Part shown: piece by piece, positions 1 through 8,411 of the stretch
Layout of the letters: each line of letters begins with the position of its first letter
How positions within the stretch are numbered: position 1 is the stretch's first letter
Origin: Kribbella pratensis
GTDB lineage: Bacteria; Actinomycetota; Actinomycetes; Propionibacteriales; Kribbellaceae
Assembly (NCBI RefSeq): GCF_004365355.1
Contig: NZ_SODP01000001.1
Location: 813,473 to 877,472 of the forward strand
Length of the DNA stretch: 64,000 bases
Direction of reading: 5' to 3'
The notes under the pieces: generated by a model
The model's input: only the letters and a program-made list of their open reading frames with translations
What the model was told of the DNA's origin: nothing
The model's database searches: none
Program-made: the position numbers and the translations under genes

Positions 1-310
1 GCCCCGCGCCCCGCCTGCCCCCCGCCTGCCCCGCGCCCCGCCTGCCCGCCGCCCCGCGCCCCGCCTGCCCCCCGCCTGCCCCCCGCCTGCCCCGCCCGCC
101 CCCGCCGCGCATCGCCGTTTGACGTCTCAGGGGTCAACCCCGCAGTTGGAGGGTTCGGCCACGAGAATCCGGGGGGTCAACCCACCATCCGCGGGGTTGA
201 CCCCTGAGACGTCGAACGCCTGGCGAGGGGCTGGCGAACGCCTGGCGGGGGGCTGGCGAGGGCCTGGCGAGGGGCAGGCGGGGCGCGGGGCTGGCGCGGG
301 GGCGGGCGGG
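1..310. repeat. Low-complexity C-rich / G-rich inverted arms upstream of the first gene
   Basis: No convincing gene lies in the first 370 bases. Bases 1-118 are runs of CCCCGCCTGCC-type units, and bases 222-310 are G-rich runs of GGCGAGGGGCTGGCG-type units. The two arms are largely reverse complements. For example, 1-20 is the exact reverse complement of 272-291. Between them sits the palindromic element at 121-213, so the whole stretch is a nested hairpin. An open frame runs through it from a TTG at 119, but its residues are Gly/Ala/Arg-rich repeat translation. The left limit is unknown because the window begins inside it. Confidence 0.6.
121..213. repeat. MITE-like palindromic element, copy 1 (perfect 21-bp terminal inverted repeats)
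   Basis: Bases 121-141 and 193-213 are perfect 21-bp inverted repeats beginning GACGTCTCAGGGG and ending CCCCTGAGACGTC. Inside are a third GGGGTCAACCC module (near 170-183) and a core TGGAGGGTTCGGCC (147-160). A diverged copy sharing the core and its flanks lies just beyond the following gene at 1351-1442. No target-site duplication is obvious and no transposase is encoded here. It could be a non-autonomous mobile element, a REP-like palindrome, or a transcript-end structure. Confidence 0.65.
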
Positions 311-370
311 TTTTCCACAGGGCGGGCGATCGGCGTGGTGGGAGGCGGGGTGATCCGGGATGCTTGGCGG

Positions 371-1321
371 ATGAATCCGGTGCTGGCTGGGCTGGCTGGA
401 AAGCAGGGCGGCGTCTTCAGCCGGGCGCAAGCGCTCGCCTGCGGGTACACGCCCCAGGGAATCCGTGACCGGATGCGGGCCGGACGTTGGGTACGCGTCC
501 GTTACGGGCAGTACGCCGAAGCGCCGGACCTCAGCGGGCTCGCACCCTGGGACCAGGAGCTGGCCCGGCATCGACTGTCGGTGTACGCCGTGATGAACGC
601 GATGCGCCCCGGAAGCGTTGCCGTCAGCCACCAGTCGGCCCTTGTACTGCACGGGGTCCCGCTGTGGGCCATCGATCTTTCGGAGGTACACCTCAACCGC
701 CTGGACGTACGCCGGCATAGCGGACCCGTCGCGGGCGTCCGCTTCCACCGGGGCAACCTAACGTCTGAAGACCTGACCGAAGTTGGGGGATTGCCCGTCA
801 CAAACGTTCCGCGAGCTCTGGTCGAGACCGCGTGTACGTCGTCGTTCGAAGCGACCGTGGTCATCGCCGACGCGACCATGCACGCTCGACTGGTCGACGA
901 TCAGGACCTGCGCAGGCTTCTTCGGCTCACGGAGTTCTGGCCCGGAAGCGCGACGGCTCGTGCCGCGCTCCGCTTCGCCGACGCACGTTCGGAGTCGGTC
1001 GGCGAATCGCGCCTCCGGGTGCTGATGCACAACCAGGGTCTGCCGGCCCCACAGCTCCAGGTCGTCTACCGGGACACGGACGGGATCATCGGAAGAGTCG
1101 ACTCCGTGTTCACAGAATTCGACACGATCGTCGAGTTCGACGGGCTGGTGAAGTACATCGGGGCGCCGGAAACCGTTCTGGTGCAGGAGAAGCACCGCGA
1201 GGACCGGCTCCGCGCGCTCGGATTCGAGGTCGTCCGCGTCACCTGGTCCGACCTGAACCGCCCCGAACGCACCGCCGCAGATATCCGCGCTGCCTTCACC
1301 CGCGCCCGCCGTACGGCCTGA
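371..1321 (+). CDS. AbiEi-like antitoxin-domain / DUF559 nuclease-like protein
   Basis: A 316-aa protein from the ATG at 371. An open frame continues upstream to a TTG at 119, but that part translates the palindromic repeat and low-complexity DNA, so it is left out. The N-terminus (GVFSRAQALACGYTPQGIRDRMRAGRWVRV) matches the winged-helix domain of the type IV AbiEi-antitoxin family in sense: a wHTH of about 50 residues. The C-terminus has a DUF559/Vsr-like pattern: D-x-V-F (about 242), IVEFDG, then KHREDRLRALGFEVVRVTW, the usual PD-(D/E)XK-fold spacing. No AbiEii nucleotidyltransferase partner is adjacent, so a working toxin-antitoxin pair is not supported. Family level is fairly sure; function is unknown. 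Confidence 0.75.
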   Translation: MNPVLAGLAGKQGGVFSRAQALACGYTPQGIRDRMRAGRWVRVRYGQYAEAPDLSGLAPWDQELARHRLSVYAVMNAMRPGSVAVSHQSALVLHGVPLWAIDLSEVHLNRLDVRRHSGPVAGVRFHRGNLTSEDLTEVGGLPVTNVPRALVETACTSSFEATVVIADATMHARLVDDQDLRRLLRLTEFWPGSATARAALRFADARSESVGESRLRVLMHNQGLPAPQLQVVYRDTDGIIGRVDSVFTEFDTIVEFDGLVKYIGAPETVLVQEKHREDRLRALGFEVVRVTWSDLNRPERTAADIRAAFTRARRTA

Positions 1322-1350
1322 CCGCCGTACGGCGCAACCCGCCGGGCGGG

Positions 1351-1442
1351 TCCGTTTGAAGGGTTGACCCCTCAGATGGAGGGTTCGGCCGCGAGAATCT
1401 CAGGGGCCAACCCACCAGTTGGGGGCCGGCCCCTCAGACGTC
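1351..1442. repeat. MITE-like palindromic element, diverged copy 2
   Basis: This stretch begins 30 bases after the preceding stop codon and aligns with 121-213. It shares TGGAGGGTTCGGCC, CGAGAAT, CAACCCACCA and the terminal CAGACGTC. The first 15-base module (GGGTTGACCCCTCAG) is in the opposite orientation to the corresponding module of copy 1, whereas the rest is collinear. The copy pairs internally (1361-1375 with 1398-1413, two mismatches). The two copies bracket one gene. Confidence 0.6.
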
Positions 1443-1449
1443 GGGCTGA

Positions 1450-2979
1450 TTAAGGGATCTTCACGCTTGCGGTGGCGCCCTTCATGATGTTCCGGCCGTC
1501 GTGGACCTCGATGTGGTACGCGTAGGTCGAGCCGCGCTTGAGGCCGCGATCCACCACCTGGTAGGACTTCCGCGCCTGCCAGAAGTACGACGTGTAGGCG
1601 TGCGACCCGACGTTCAGCGAACCGCGGAACACGTTGTACGTCAGCGTCAGGTTGTCCAGGTCGTACACGTCGGAGTACGTCACGTAGACCCGGCCGGACG
1701 TGGTCGCGCTCAGCGTCGGCGCCTTCGGTACGGCGGGAGCCGCGCCGCCCGGTGCGTTAGTGAACCGGGTGATGCCCACCTGGAGCTTGCCGTTCACGTG
1801 CAGGAAGTCACCGCCGACCCACAGGTCGGTAGCGGTGCCGGCCATCGCCAGCGGGCCGACCTTCGTGGTGCTCTTCAGGTTCGCGTCGGTGTTCGGGAAC
1901 CACGGCCCGAGGTTGCCGTTGATCGCGCTCTCGACCAGCAGGTAGTGCGTCCCGCTGCCGTTGGAGAAGCCGTTTGGCGACGACGAGCAGTCGTGGGCGT
2001 GGGAGCCCTTGTAGAGCCAGTTGCCGATCGCCTTGATCGCCTCGGTCGCGCCCAGGCACTTGTTCTGCCACAGCAGCTTGCCGGTCGAGACCTGCGCCGC
2101 GAGTACGCCGTCGTAGCAGCCGCCGCCGTCACCGCCGTTGGAGACGTAGACGTTGTCGCCGAGGGTGTCGATGTCCTTCACCCGCGTCGTGCAGGTCGCG
2201 GTCGGCTTCGGGATCGCCGCCGCGGCCGGGAAGTCGAAGGCCGCGCCGGTGGTGTTGTTCAGCATCGCCAGCGAGTAGTGGTCCTTGCCGTTGATCGTGC
2301 TGAACGGACCGCCGACGAACACCCGGGTGCCGTTGTCGGACACGTCGATCGCGTACACGTCGTTGTTGGCGTTCGGGTTCCACGGCAGCAGGTCGCCCTG
2401 GATCAACCGAACCGCGCCGAGCCGGTTGCGGACCGCCCCGTCGATCTTGCCGAACGCGCCCCCGATGAACACGCTGTTGCCGTAGATCGCCAAAGCCTTC
2501 ACGCGGGCCGCGACCACCGGGTCCCAGGCCTGCACGAGCTTGCCGGTAGCGACGCTGAACATCGCGATCTTGCTGCGCCGCAGGCCGTTCACCATGGTGA
2601 AGTCGCCGCCGATCACCACCCACTTGCCGTCCGGGCTGGTCGCGATCGCGTAGACCGGGCCGTTCACGGTCGGCGCGAACGCGGTCGGCTTGCCGGTGGT
2701 CCGGTCGAAGGCGGCGACGTAGCTGCGAAGCGTCTCAGGCGCCTGACCCGACGCCATACCCGGTTGGCGGAGCCTGGTGAACAGACCGCCGGCGTACACG
2801 GTGTTCCCGGCGATGGCCAGCGCGTTCACGCTGTTGTTGGTCTGCCACGACGGCTGCTTGATGGCGGATACGGCGGATGCGAAGCCCGGAGTCGCCGCCT
2901 CCACCGGCGGTCCCGAGGGAATCAACGCCGCGGCCACGACAGCCGCTGCGGTGACAAGGGCCAGCACTAACTTCTTCAT
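1450..2979 (-). CDS. Secreted seven-bladed beta-propeller protein
   Basis: A 509-aa exported protein. Residues 1-28 form a Sec signal peptide (MKK, a hydrophobic Ala/Val core, then VEA-A). Seven blade-like repeats of the pattern VxAlAi..g..vYaGG.FT.vNG follow, resembling DUF5122/delta-60-type or PQQ-like propellers. The last ~90 residues look like a fibronectin III-like beta-sandwich. Start: ATG 2979 with AAGGAC six bases upstream. The next gene upstream is a longer paralogue with the same propeller, so this is probably a tandem duplication. It lies beside exopolysaccharide genes, which suggests an extracytoplasmic surface role. No catalytic residues can be named. Confidence 0.75.
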   Translation of the reverse strand: MKKLVLALVTAAAVVAAALIPSGPPVEAATPGFASAVSAIKQPSWQTNNSVNALAIAGNTVYAGGLFTRLRQPGMASGQAPETLRSYVAAFDRTTGKPTAFAPTVNGPVYAIATSPDGKWVVIGGDFTMVNGLRRSKIAMFSVATGKLVQAWDPVVAARVKALAIYGNSVFIGGAFGKIDGAVRNRLGAVRLIQGDLLPWNPNANNDVYAIDVSDNGTRVFVGGPFSTINGKDHYSLAMLNNTTGAAFDFPAAAAIPKPTATCTTRVKDIDTLGDNVYVSNGGDGGGCYDGVLAAQVSTGKLLWQNKCLGATEAIKAIGNWLYKGSHAHDCSSSPNGFSNGSGTHYLLVESAINGNLGPWFPNTDANLKSTTKVGPLAMAGTATDLWVGGDFLHVNGKLQVGITRFTNAPGGAAPAVPKAPTLSATTSGRVYVTYSDVYDLDNLTLTYNVFRGSLNVGSHAYTSYFWQARKSYQVVDRGLKRGSTYAYHIEVHDGRNIMKGATASVKIP

Positions 2980-3050
2980 TTATGTCCTTCGACAGGCGGG
3001 GGCGTACAGCGCGTGCCTCATCACGCACCAGCGGCGGACATTACCGCTGT

Positions 3051-3077
3051 GGGAGGCCCACCGGAAGCGGGCCTCCC
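3051..3077 (-). terminator. Hairpin downstream of the LamG propeller gene
   Basis: A perfect 9-bp stem (GGGAGGCCC / GGGCCTCCC) with a 9-base loop lies 64 bases past the stop of the 3141-5357 gene and upstream of the next gene on the same strand. It has no clear U-run, so it is a likely but unproven terminator. Confidence 0.5.
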
Positions 3078-3140
3078 AACCGCGTTATAGCTTTGTGCCA
3101 AACCTTGCAGAAAGCGGCCTTTTCACTTGGATAGCACAGT

Positions 3141-5357
3141 TCACTTGGCTGCGTAGTGGGATTGGACCTGCGCCGGAGTCAGCGCGTACGGGTAGACCGC
3201 CGCCTCGTCGATCCCCATTCCGGTCTGGGTCGCTCCGCCGCCTGGCCACGAGTTCGTGAGGTCGTAGCCGACGCGCCACCAGCCGTAGTACAGCGACGCC
3301 TGACCCACCAGCGAGCTGCCGCTGAGGACGCCGTCGACGTACAGCTTCATCATCCCGTTGTCGAACGTGCCGACGACGTGGTGCCACTGCCCGTCGTTCT
3401 CGCCGGACGGGCTGGTGAGCGTGCGCTGTGCGCCGTCGTTGACACCGAAGACGATCGAGCCGTTGGTCCGCATGTACAGCATCCGGTCGTTGATCGCGCT
3501 GCTCTGGGTCTTCCCGTTGCCGAAGCCGATGATCCGCCCGCCGCGGCCGATACCGCTCTGCTTCACCCACGCCTCGACCGTGAACTGCTGCGGGAAGCTG
3601 TACCCCTTCTCGCCGATCATCCGGCCGGTGCTCGTGCTGGTCGTCATCGCCGTGTTGCCCGCGATCGCACCCGCGCCGCCGAGCGTCACGCCGGTGAACG
3701 TGCCGTTGTTGCTCTGACCTGAGGCGTCGACCGACGTCGTCGTGCCGGCGGCTTCGCCGAGCCGCCAGTACGCCTGCGGCCCGTCGGCGTTGACGATCTG
3801 GTCGTACGCCGTCGAGGCGGTCGATGCGACCGTGACCGGGTCGGAGTAGTTGCCGCGGACCGTCGTGCTGCCGTCGGTGACCTCGACGCGGTAGTTGGTG
3901 GACTCACCCGGCGCGGAGGACGTGTCGGTGTAGCTCAGCCACGGCCGGTCCCAGGGCGTGGACTTGGCCGTCCAGGTCGCGATCGTGGTGTTGGTGAATC
4001 CCTTCAGCAGCCGGTAGGTCAGCGTGCTGTCGTCGTTGTCGACCACGGTCGGGAAGTGAATCTGTACGACGCCTGGCTGGACGCTGTACGGGAGCAGCTT
4101 GGCCGGCTTGGCCGGCGCCGCACCCGGGACAGCGTTGGTGAAGTGGGTCAGACCCTGCTGCGCGACGTCGTTGACATGCAGGAAGTCGCCACCGGCCCAG
4201 AGGTCGCTGCCGTTGGTCGCGAACGCCAGCGGACCGACGTTGGTCACGCTGTTCGGGTCCGCGTCGGTGTTCGGGTACCACGGACCGAGCGAGCCGTCGG
4301 ACAGCTTCTCGCTCAGCAGGAAGCGGTAGTCGAAGCCCTGCGGGAAGCCGCCGGCGCCCTGGTTGGCGCAGTCGTGCGCGTGCGAGCCCTTGTACAGCCA
4401 GCCGTTGACGACCTTGACCGCTTCGGTCGCGCCGAGGCACTGGTTCTTCCACTTCAGCGTGTTGGTCGCGATGTCGACCGCCCAGGTGCCGTCGAAGCAG
4501 CCGCCGCCGTCACCGCCGTTGCCGAAGTACACGGTGTCGCCGCTGGCGTCGATCGACTTCACCCGGGTCGTGCAGGACCCGTTCGGCGGCGGTACTGCGG
4601 AGGCGCCGGGGAACGGCAGTACTGCGCCGCTCACCGGGTCGAGGCTCGTCACGGTGTTCTGGTTCGTGCCGTTGACGGTGCTGAACTGGCCGCCGGCGTA
4701 CACCTTGGAGGCGTCATCGGCAGCGTCGACGGCGTACACGTCGCCGTTCACGTCCGGCGCCCACGGCAGCAGCGTGCCGGTGTCGGTGGTGACCGCGGCG
4801 AGCCTGTTGCGGGTGAGGCTGTTCACCAGGCCGAACGAGCCGCCGAAGTACACCGTCGTTCCGGAGACGGCGATCGTCTTGACCCGGTAGGACACGGACG
4901 GCTTCCAGTTCGCGACCAGTGCTCCGGTGGCGGTGTCGAAGGCGGCGATCCGGTTCCGGGTCTGGCCGTTGACGGTGGTGAAGTCACCCCCGACGAAGAT
5001 CCGCGAGCCGTCCGCGGAGGCGGCCACGGCGTACACCTGCCCGTTGAGCACCGGGTTGAACGAGGTGACCAGTGCGCCGGTGGTCGCGTCGAACGCGGCC
5101 AGGTACGCCTGGGCGACCTCACCGGTCCCGGCGGCGGCGCCCGGCGGACGCACGCTGGTGAAGCGGCCTCCGGCGTACGCCTTGCCGGCGGCGACGGCGA
5201 TGCCCTGGACGCTGGCGTTGGTCTGCCAGGTCGAGCTGTTGACCGCCGAGAGCGAGGCCTCGATGCTCTGCGCGGGCGGCGCGAACGCCACCACCAGCGC
5301 ACCGGCGAGCAGAGTGCCCACGACCCCCAGCCGCGTGAACAGTCGTCTCTTCGTCAT
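3141..5357 (-). CDS. Secreted beta-propeller protein with C-terminal LamG/ConA-like domain
   Basis: A 738-aa protein. ATG 5357 is chosen over the in-frame ATG at 5381 because AAGGGGGG lies 10 bases before it and the signal peptide (MTKRRLFTRLG, then a hydrophobic core ending PAQS) begins there. Seven propeller blades (YAGGxFTxVNG type) fill roughly residues 30-420, followed by a short FN3-like segment. From about residue 517 there is a LamG/laminin-G-like jelly roll: AYWRLGE, FTVEAWVKQSG, WHHVVGTFDNG, LYVDGVLSG, IDEAAVYPYALT. LamG domains commonly bind glycans, so attachment to polysaccharide is a reasonable inference. It is a paralogue of the adjacent shorter propeller plus a carbohydrate-binding-type module. 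Confidence 0.78.
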   Translation of the reverse strand: MTKRRLFTRLGVVGTLLAGALVVAFAPPAQSIEASLSAVNSSTWQTNASVQGIAVAAGKAYAGGRFTSVRPPGAAAGTGEVAQAYLAAFDATTGALVTSFNPVLNGQVYAVAASADGSRIFVGGDFTTVNGQTRNRIAAFDTATGALVANWKPSVSYRVKTIAVSGTTVYFGGSFGLVNSLTRNRLAAVTTDTGTLLPWAPDVNGDVYAVDAADDASKVYAGGQFSTVNGTNQNTVTSLDPVSGAVLPFPGASAVPPPNGSCTTRVKSIDASGDTVYFGNGGDGGGCFDGTWAVDIATNTLKWKNQCLGATEAVKVVNGWLYKGSHAHDCANQGAGGFPQGFDYRFLLSEKLSDGSLGPWYPNTDADPNSVTNVGPLAFATNGSDLWAGGDFLHVNDVAQQGLTHFTNAVPGAAPAKPAKLLPYSVQPGVVQIHFPTVVDNDDSTLTYRLLKGFTNTTIATWTAKSTPWDRPWLSYTDTSSAPGESTNYRVEVTDGSTTVRGNYSDPVTVASTASTAYDQIVNADGPQAYWRLGEAAGTTTSVDASGQSNNGTFTGVTLGGAGAIAGNTAMTTSTSTGRMIGEKGYSFPQQFTVEAWVKQSGIGRGGRIIGFGNGKTQSSAINDRMLYMRTNGSIVFGVNDGAQRTLTSPSGENDGQWHHVVGTFDNGMMKLYVDGVLSGSSLVGQASLYYGWWRVGYDLTNSWPGGGATQTGMGIDEAAVYPYALTPAQVQSHYAAK

Positions 5358-5420
5358 GCTGCGATGTCCCCCCTTGGACATAAAAGTGATAACCCCAGAT
5401 TCCCCCGAGAAGAGAGTAGG

Positions 5421-5455
5421 GCACCGGAGGAGATGCTGTGATCACATTCCGGTGC
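5421..5455. promoter_or_regulatory. Nested palindromic operator candidate in a divergent promoter region
   Basis: Between the propeller gene (minus) and the Wzz-like gene (plus), arms GCACCGG (5421-5427) and CCGGTGC (5449-5455) enclose a perfect 10-bp palindrome TGTGATCACA (5437-5446). A TATATC hexamer at 5457-5462 could be the -10 box of the rightward gene. The inner palindrome resembles fused CRP-family half-sites, without the usual six-base spacer. Confidence 0.4.
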
Positions 5456-5496
5456 CTATATCCTGAGGCGCTGGCGTCAACGGAGTGAGGTAGGCA

Positions 5497-7119
5497 ATGG
5501 AACCGGGCACCGTGGTCTGGCGGGAAACCGCTCAGTCTCTGCTGCGGCAGAAGTGGCTGATCATGGGCTGCATCGTGCTCGGACTGCTCGGAGCCTCCGT
5601 GTTCGCGCTCTCCCAGACGACCCGGTGGACGGCCTCGAGCCAGCTGGTGATCGGCCCGGCGGTGCCGCCGGCGCTGGTCGGGAAGCTGTCGGACGGCGCC
5701 GACAAGACCGGTCCGCTCGGGATGGACCTGCCGGCCGAGACACAGGCCCGCGTGATGGCCAGTCCGACGCTGCTGGCCGCCGTCGTGAAGCAGCTCGGTA
5801 TGCCGACCGACGACAAGACCATCCAGGAGCTGGCGTCGGTGACCCGGGTGAAGGCGGTCACCGACAACGCCTACCTGGTCACGACCGACGGACCGACGGC
5901 GCAGACGGCGGTCGATCGGGCCAACGCGATCGCCAGCATCTACCTGGCGCAGCGCAACACCGAAGCCAAGGCACTGCTCACCAACCTGGCCGAGCAGGCG
6001 CAGGCCCGGTCCAAGACGGCGACCCAGCAGTCGCGCAGCCTGGTCAGCCAGATCGACGAGGCGGTCGGCCGCGGCGACAACCAGACCGCGGCCGCGCTGC
6101 GCGATCAGCGGGTCGGCCTCGCGACCGAGGCCCGGCAGGCCGCGGACGACGCGGCCGCGATGCTCAAGGCACTGTCCACGGTCGGCGCCGGGAGCCAATT
6201 GGTGACGCCGGCAACGACCGACACCGCCAGCTCGTCGCCGATCGTTGCCCGCGACATCCTCGTCGGCGGGATCCTCGGTCTGGTCCTCGGCTTCGGCCTC
6301 GCGCTGCTGCGGTCGCACCTGACGCCGTACATCCTGACCCGGGACCAGGCGGCGCGGGCGACGAGCTCGCCCGTGATCGCGGCCTCCGAGGGGCATCGGC
6401 GCCGGTTCTGGCAGCGGTCGGCCCCGGAACTCCCGCAGTACGAGATCACCGCGTTGGGTGCCGAGGCGAGTGGTGCGCTGGCGCGTCGCGAGCTGAGCCC
6501 CCGCACGTTCTCGGGCGGCGGTCCGGGCGCACTACTGGTGGTCTCGGCGTCGCCCACGCCGAACTCGGCCGGCATCGCGCTCGCGATGGCCGAGGCGAAC
6601 GCTCGCGACGGCCGCGAGACCCTGCTGGTCCTGGCCGACATCGAAGGTACGCCGGTGTTGCCGCATCTCACCGGTCATGAAGGGCTCACGGACCTGGTGA
6701 TGGAGCCGGCCGCGACCCGGGCGATCCGGGCCCGCAAACTGTTCCGCCCGGGCACGGTCGCGGACCTGTACGTCCTGCCGCCCGGCCTGAACCACGAGGA
6801 GACCGCCGAGGCGGTCGGCCCGTCGCTCGTGCCCGGCATCGTGGCGGACCTGCCGCCGGGGTACTCCGTCGTGATCCACGGCCCGGCCTCGGTCGGACGG
6901 CACGGCATCGCGCCGCTGGCCGCGGCGGTCGACGCTTCCGTGCTGGTGGTCCAGGTCGGTCTCGACAAGGAGATGGACGTCGCACGACTGACCGGTGCAC
7001 TGCAGTTCGCGGGCGCGCCGGTGCTCGGTGTCGTACTGATCGGAGCGGCGCCACAGGACGAGACGCTCGGGATCCCGCTGAACTACAAGCCGCTGGACTC
7101 GGCTCCGCCGATGCGCTGA
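5497..7119 (+). CDS. Wzz-like polysaccharide co-polymerase with degenerate BY-kinase domain
   Basis: A 540-aa membrane protein. Transmembrane helix 1 (about 20-39) and helix 2 (about 253-272, DILVGGILGLVLGFGLALL) enclose an extracellular Wzz-type domain with a long Ala/Gln-rich helical stretch (about 150-220). The cytoplasmic C-terminus (from about 344) has the arrangement of a bacterial tyrosine kinase, but the Walker A region reads SASPTPNSAGIAL with no GK[ST], the Walker A' region is LLVLADIEGTP, and there is no tyrosine-rich tail. This suggests a chain-length or scaffold role without ATPase activity. The stop overlaps the next start by one base (TGATG), so it is co-translated with the polymerase-like gene. 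It probably controls exopolysaccharide chain length. Confidence 0.75.
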   Translation: MEPGTVVWRETAQSLLRQKWLIMGCIVLGLLGASVFALSQTTRWTASSQLVIGPAVPPALVGKLSDGADKTGPLGMDLPAETQARVMASPTLLAAVVKQLGMPTDDKTIQELASVTRVKAVTDNAYLVTTDGPTAQTAVDRANAIASIYLAQRNTEAKALLTNLAEQAQARSKTATQQSRSLVSQIDEAVGRGDNQTAAALRDQRVGLATEARQAADDAAAMLKALSTVGAGSQLVTPATTDTASSSPIVARDILVGGILGLVLGFGLALLRSHLTPYILTRDQAARATSSPVIAASEGHRRRFWQRSAPELPQYEITALGAEASGALARRELSPRTFSGGGPGALLVVSASPTPNSAGIALAMAEANARDGRETLLVLADIEGTPVLPHLTGHEGLTDLVMEPAATRAIRARKLFRPGTVADLYVLPPGLNHEETAEAVGPSLVPGIVADLPPGYSVVIHGPASVGRHGIAPLAAAVDASVLVVQVGLDKEMDVARLTGALQFAGAPVLGVVLIGAAPQDETLGIPLNYKPLDSAPPMR

Positions 7120-8411
7120 TGCAGAGCACCTACTCGCGCGCGCATCGATTGGCCCCGGCGGTGCCGGGGACGGTCGAGGGCGAGATCCAGCGGCCGGCCT
7201 GGTTCTGGCTCATGCTGTGGTGCCTGTTCGTGCTCGGCGTACAGCCCTGGTCGTCGCGGGTCGCGGCGCCGCAGGGCACGACCGGGTCCACGAACAGCAT
7301 CGCGAAGGGCGTGCTGCTCGGGGTGGTCTTCCTGGTCGCGCTCGCAGCGACCAAGCCGGGGTTCCGGACCCGGGTGAATCCGGCCAGCTGGCTGTACGTG
7401 ATGTACGTGCTGTTCGCGTGTGCGACCGCGTTCCTGCTGGCGGAGCCGATGGGGCCATTGACCCGGCTGGCCCGGTTCCTGATCGGGCTGCTGTTCGTCT
7501 TCCTGCTGTGGCGGCCGCTGGTCGAGGTGCCGGAGCGACTGGTGCGGGCGCATCTGTGGGCCCACCTGTTGCTGGCGGCAACCGTCGTACTGAGCGTTGT
7601 CTACGACCCGGGCCAGGCCTGGCGGCCGCTGAGATCGCTGGGCACCGGCTCCCGGCTGCAGGGTGTCATCATCCCGATGCTGCCGCCGCGCGTCGGTGAG
7701 GTCGGGGCGATCCTGCTCGGGCTGGCGTTGATCGGGCTGGTCTGCCGGAAGTTGTCGGTACTGCCGGCCGTCACGCTGATCGGGCTGGGCGGCGTCTTGA
7801 TCGCGGCCAGCCGCACCCGGACGTCGGCGGCCGCGCTCGCCTTCGGGCTCGTGGTGGCGCTGATCATCACCCGCAAGACCTGGCTCGGCCGGATCGCGTG
7901 CCTCGCGGTGCCGGCGCTGCTCGGGCTCGCGTTCCTGACCATCGGGTCGCTGCACACCTGGTTGCTGCGCGGTCAGGGCACGCGGCAGATCACCTCGCTG
8001 AGCGGCCGGACGACGAGTTGGCAGGCGGTCGTCGACGAGAAGGTGTCGACGCAGACCGCGATCATCGGCCACGGCCTCGGCAACAAACGGGTCCTGCTGA
8101 CCCGTGGCGAGGGCGACGTCGACGTGATGGCGATCGACAACAGCTGGCTGGGCCTGTACTGGGAGACCGGTCTGCTGGCGGTCGCGATCGTCGCGGTCGC
8201 GCTGATCGTCGCGTGGGTCTCGGTCCTGCGCGCGCCCACGCCGTACATCCGGGCCTCCGGCGCGCTGCTGCTGGCCTATGTCACCGCCGCCTCGCTCAAC
8301 GAGAGCGGCCTGTCCGACCTGTCGTCGATGACCGTGCACATGCTGGTCGCCGCGGCTATCTGCGACGCCGACCGCATCCGACATCGAAGACGAGGGTTAG
8401 CTGCTCACTGA
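7119..8411 (+). CDS. O-antigen ligase/polymerase-like (Wzy/WaaL) membrane protein
   Basis: A 430-aa polytopic protein with about ten hydrophobic helices and a large loop after residue ~280 (LSGRTTSWQAVVDEKV, HGLGNKRVLL, MAIDNSWLGLYWETGLLA). This loop pattern, with a conserved His-Gly-Leu and an N-S-x-L near the last helices, is typical of the Wzy_C/O-antigen ligase superfamily. Translationally coupled to the Wzz-like gene, so the pair probably polymerises and sizes a surface polysaccharide. The 3' end overlaps the convergent beta-helix lipoprotein gene by 15 bases. Confidence 0.75.
   Translation: MQSTYSRAHRLAPAVPGTVEGEIQRPAWFWLMLWCLFVLGVQPWSSRVAAPQGTTGSTNSIAKGVLLGVVFLVALAATKPGFRTRVNPASWLYVMYVLFACATAFLLAEPMGPLTRLARFLIGLLFVFLLWRPLVEVPERLVRAHLWAHLLLAATVVLSVVYDPGQAWRPLRSLGTGSRLQGVIIPMLPPRVGEVGAILLGLALIGLVCRKLSVLPAVTLIGLGGVLIAASRTRTSAAALAFGLVVALIITRKTWLGRIACLAVPALLGLAFLTIGSLHTWLLRGQGTRQITSLSGRTTSWQAVVDEKVSTQTAIIGHGLGNKRVLLTRGEGDVDVMAIDNSWLGLYWETGLLAVAIVAVALIVAWVSVLRAPTPYIRASGALLLAYVTAASLNESGLSDLSSMTVHMLVAAAICDADRIRHRRRGLAAH

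Noticed and set aside
119..370. N-terminal extension of the DUF559 gene from TTG 119
   Set aside because: It translates the palindromic repeat and a low-complexity tract; no homology-like features and no ribosome-binding site.
371..1321. An AbiE-type toxin-antitoxin system
   Set aside because: Only the AbiEi-like domain is present; no AbiEii toxin gene lies within reach.
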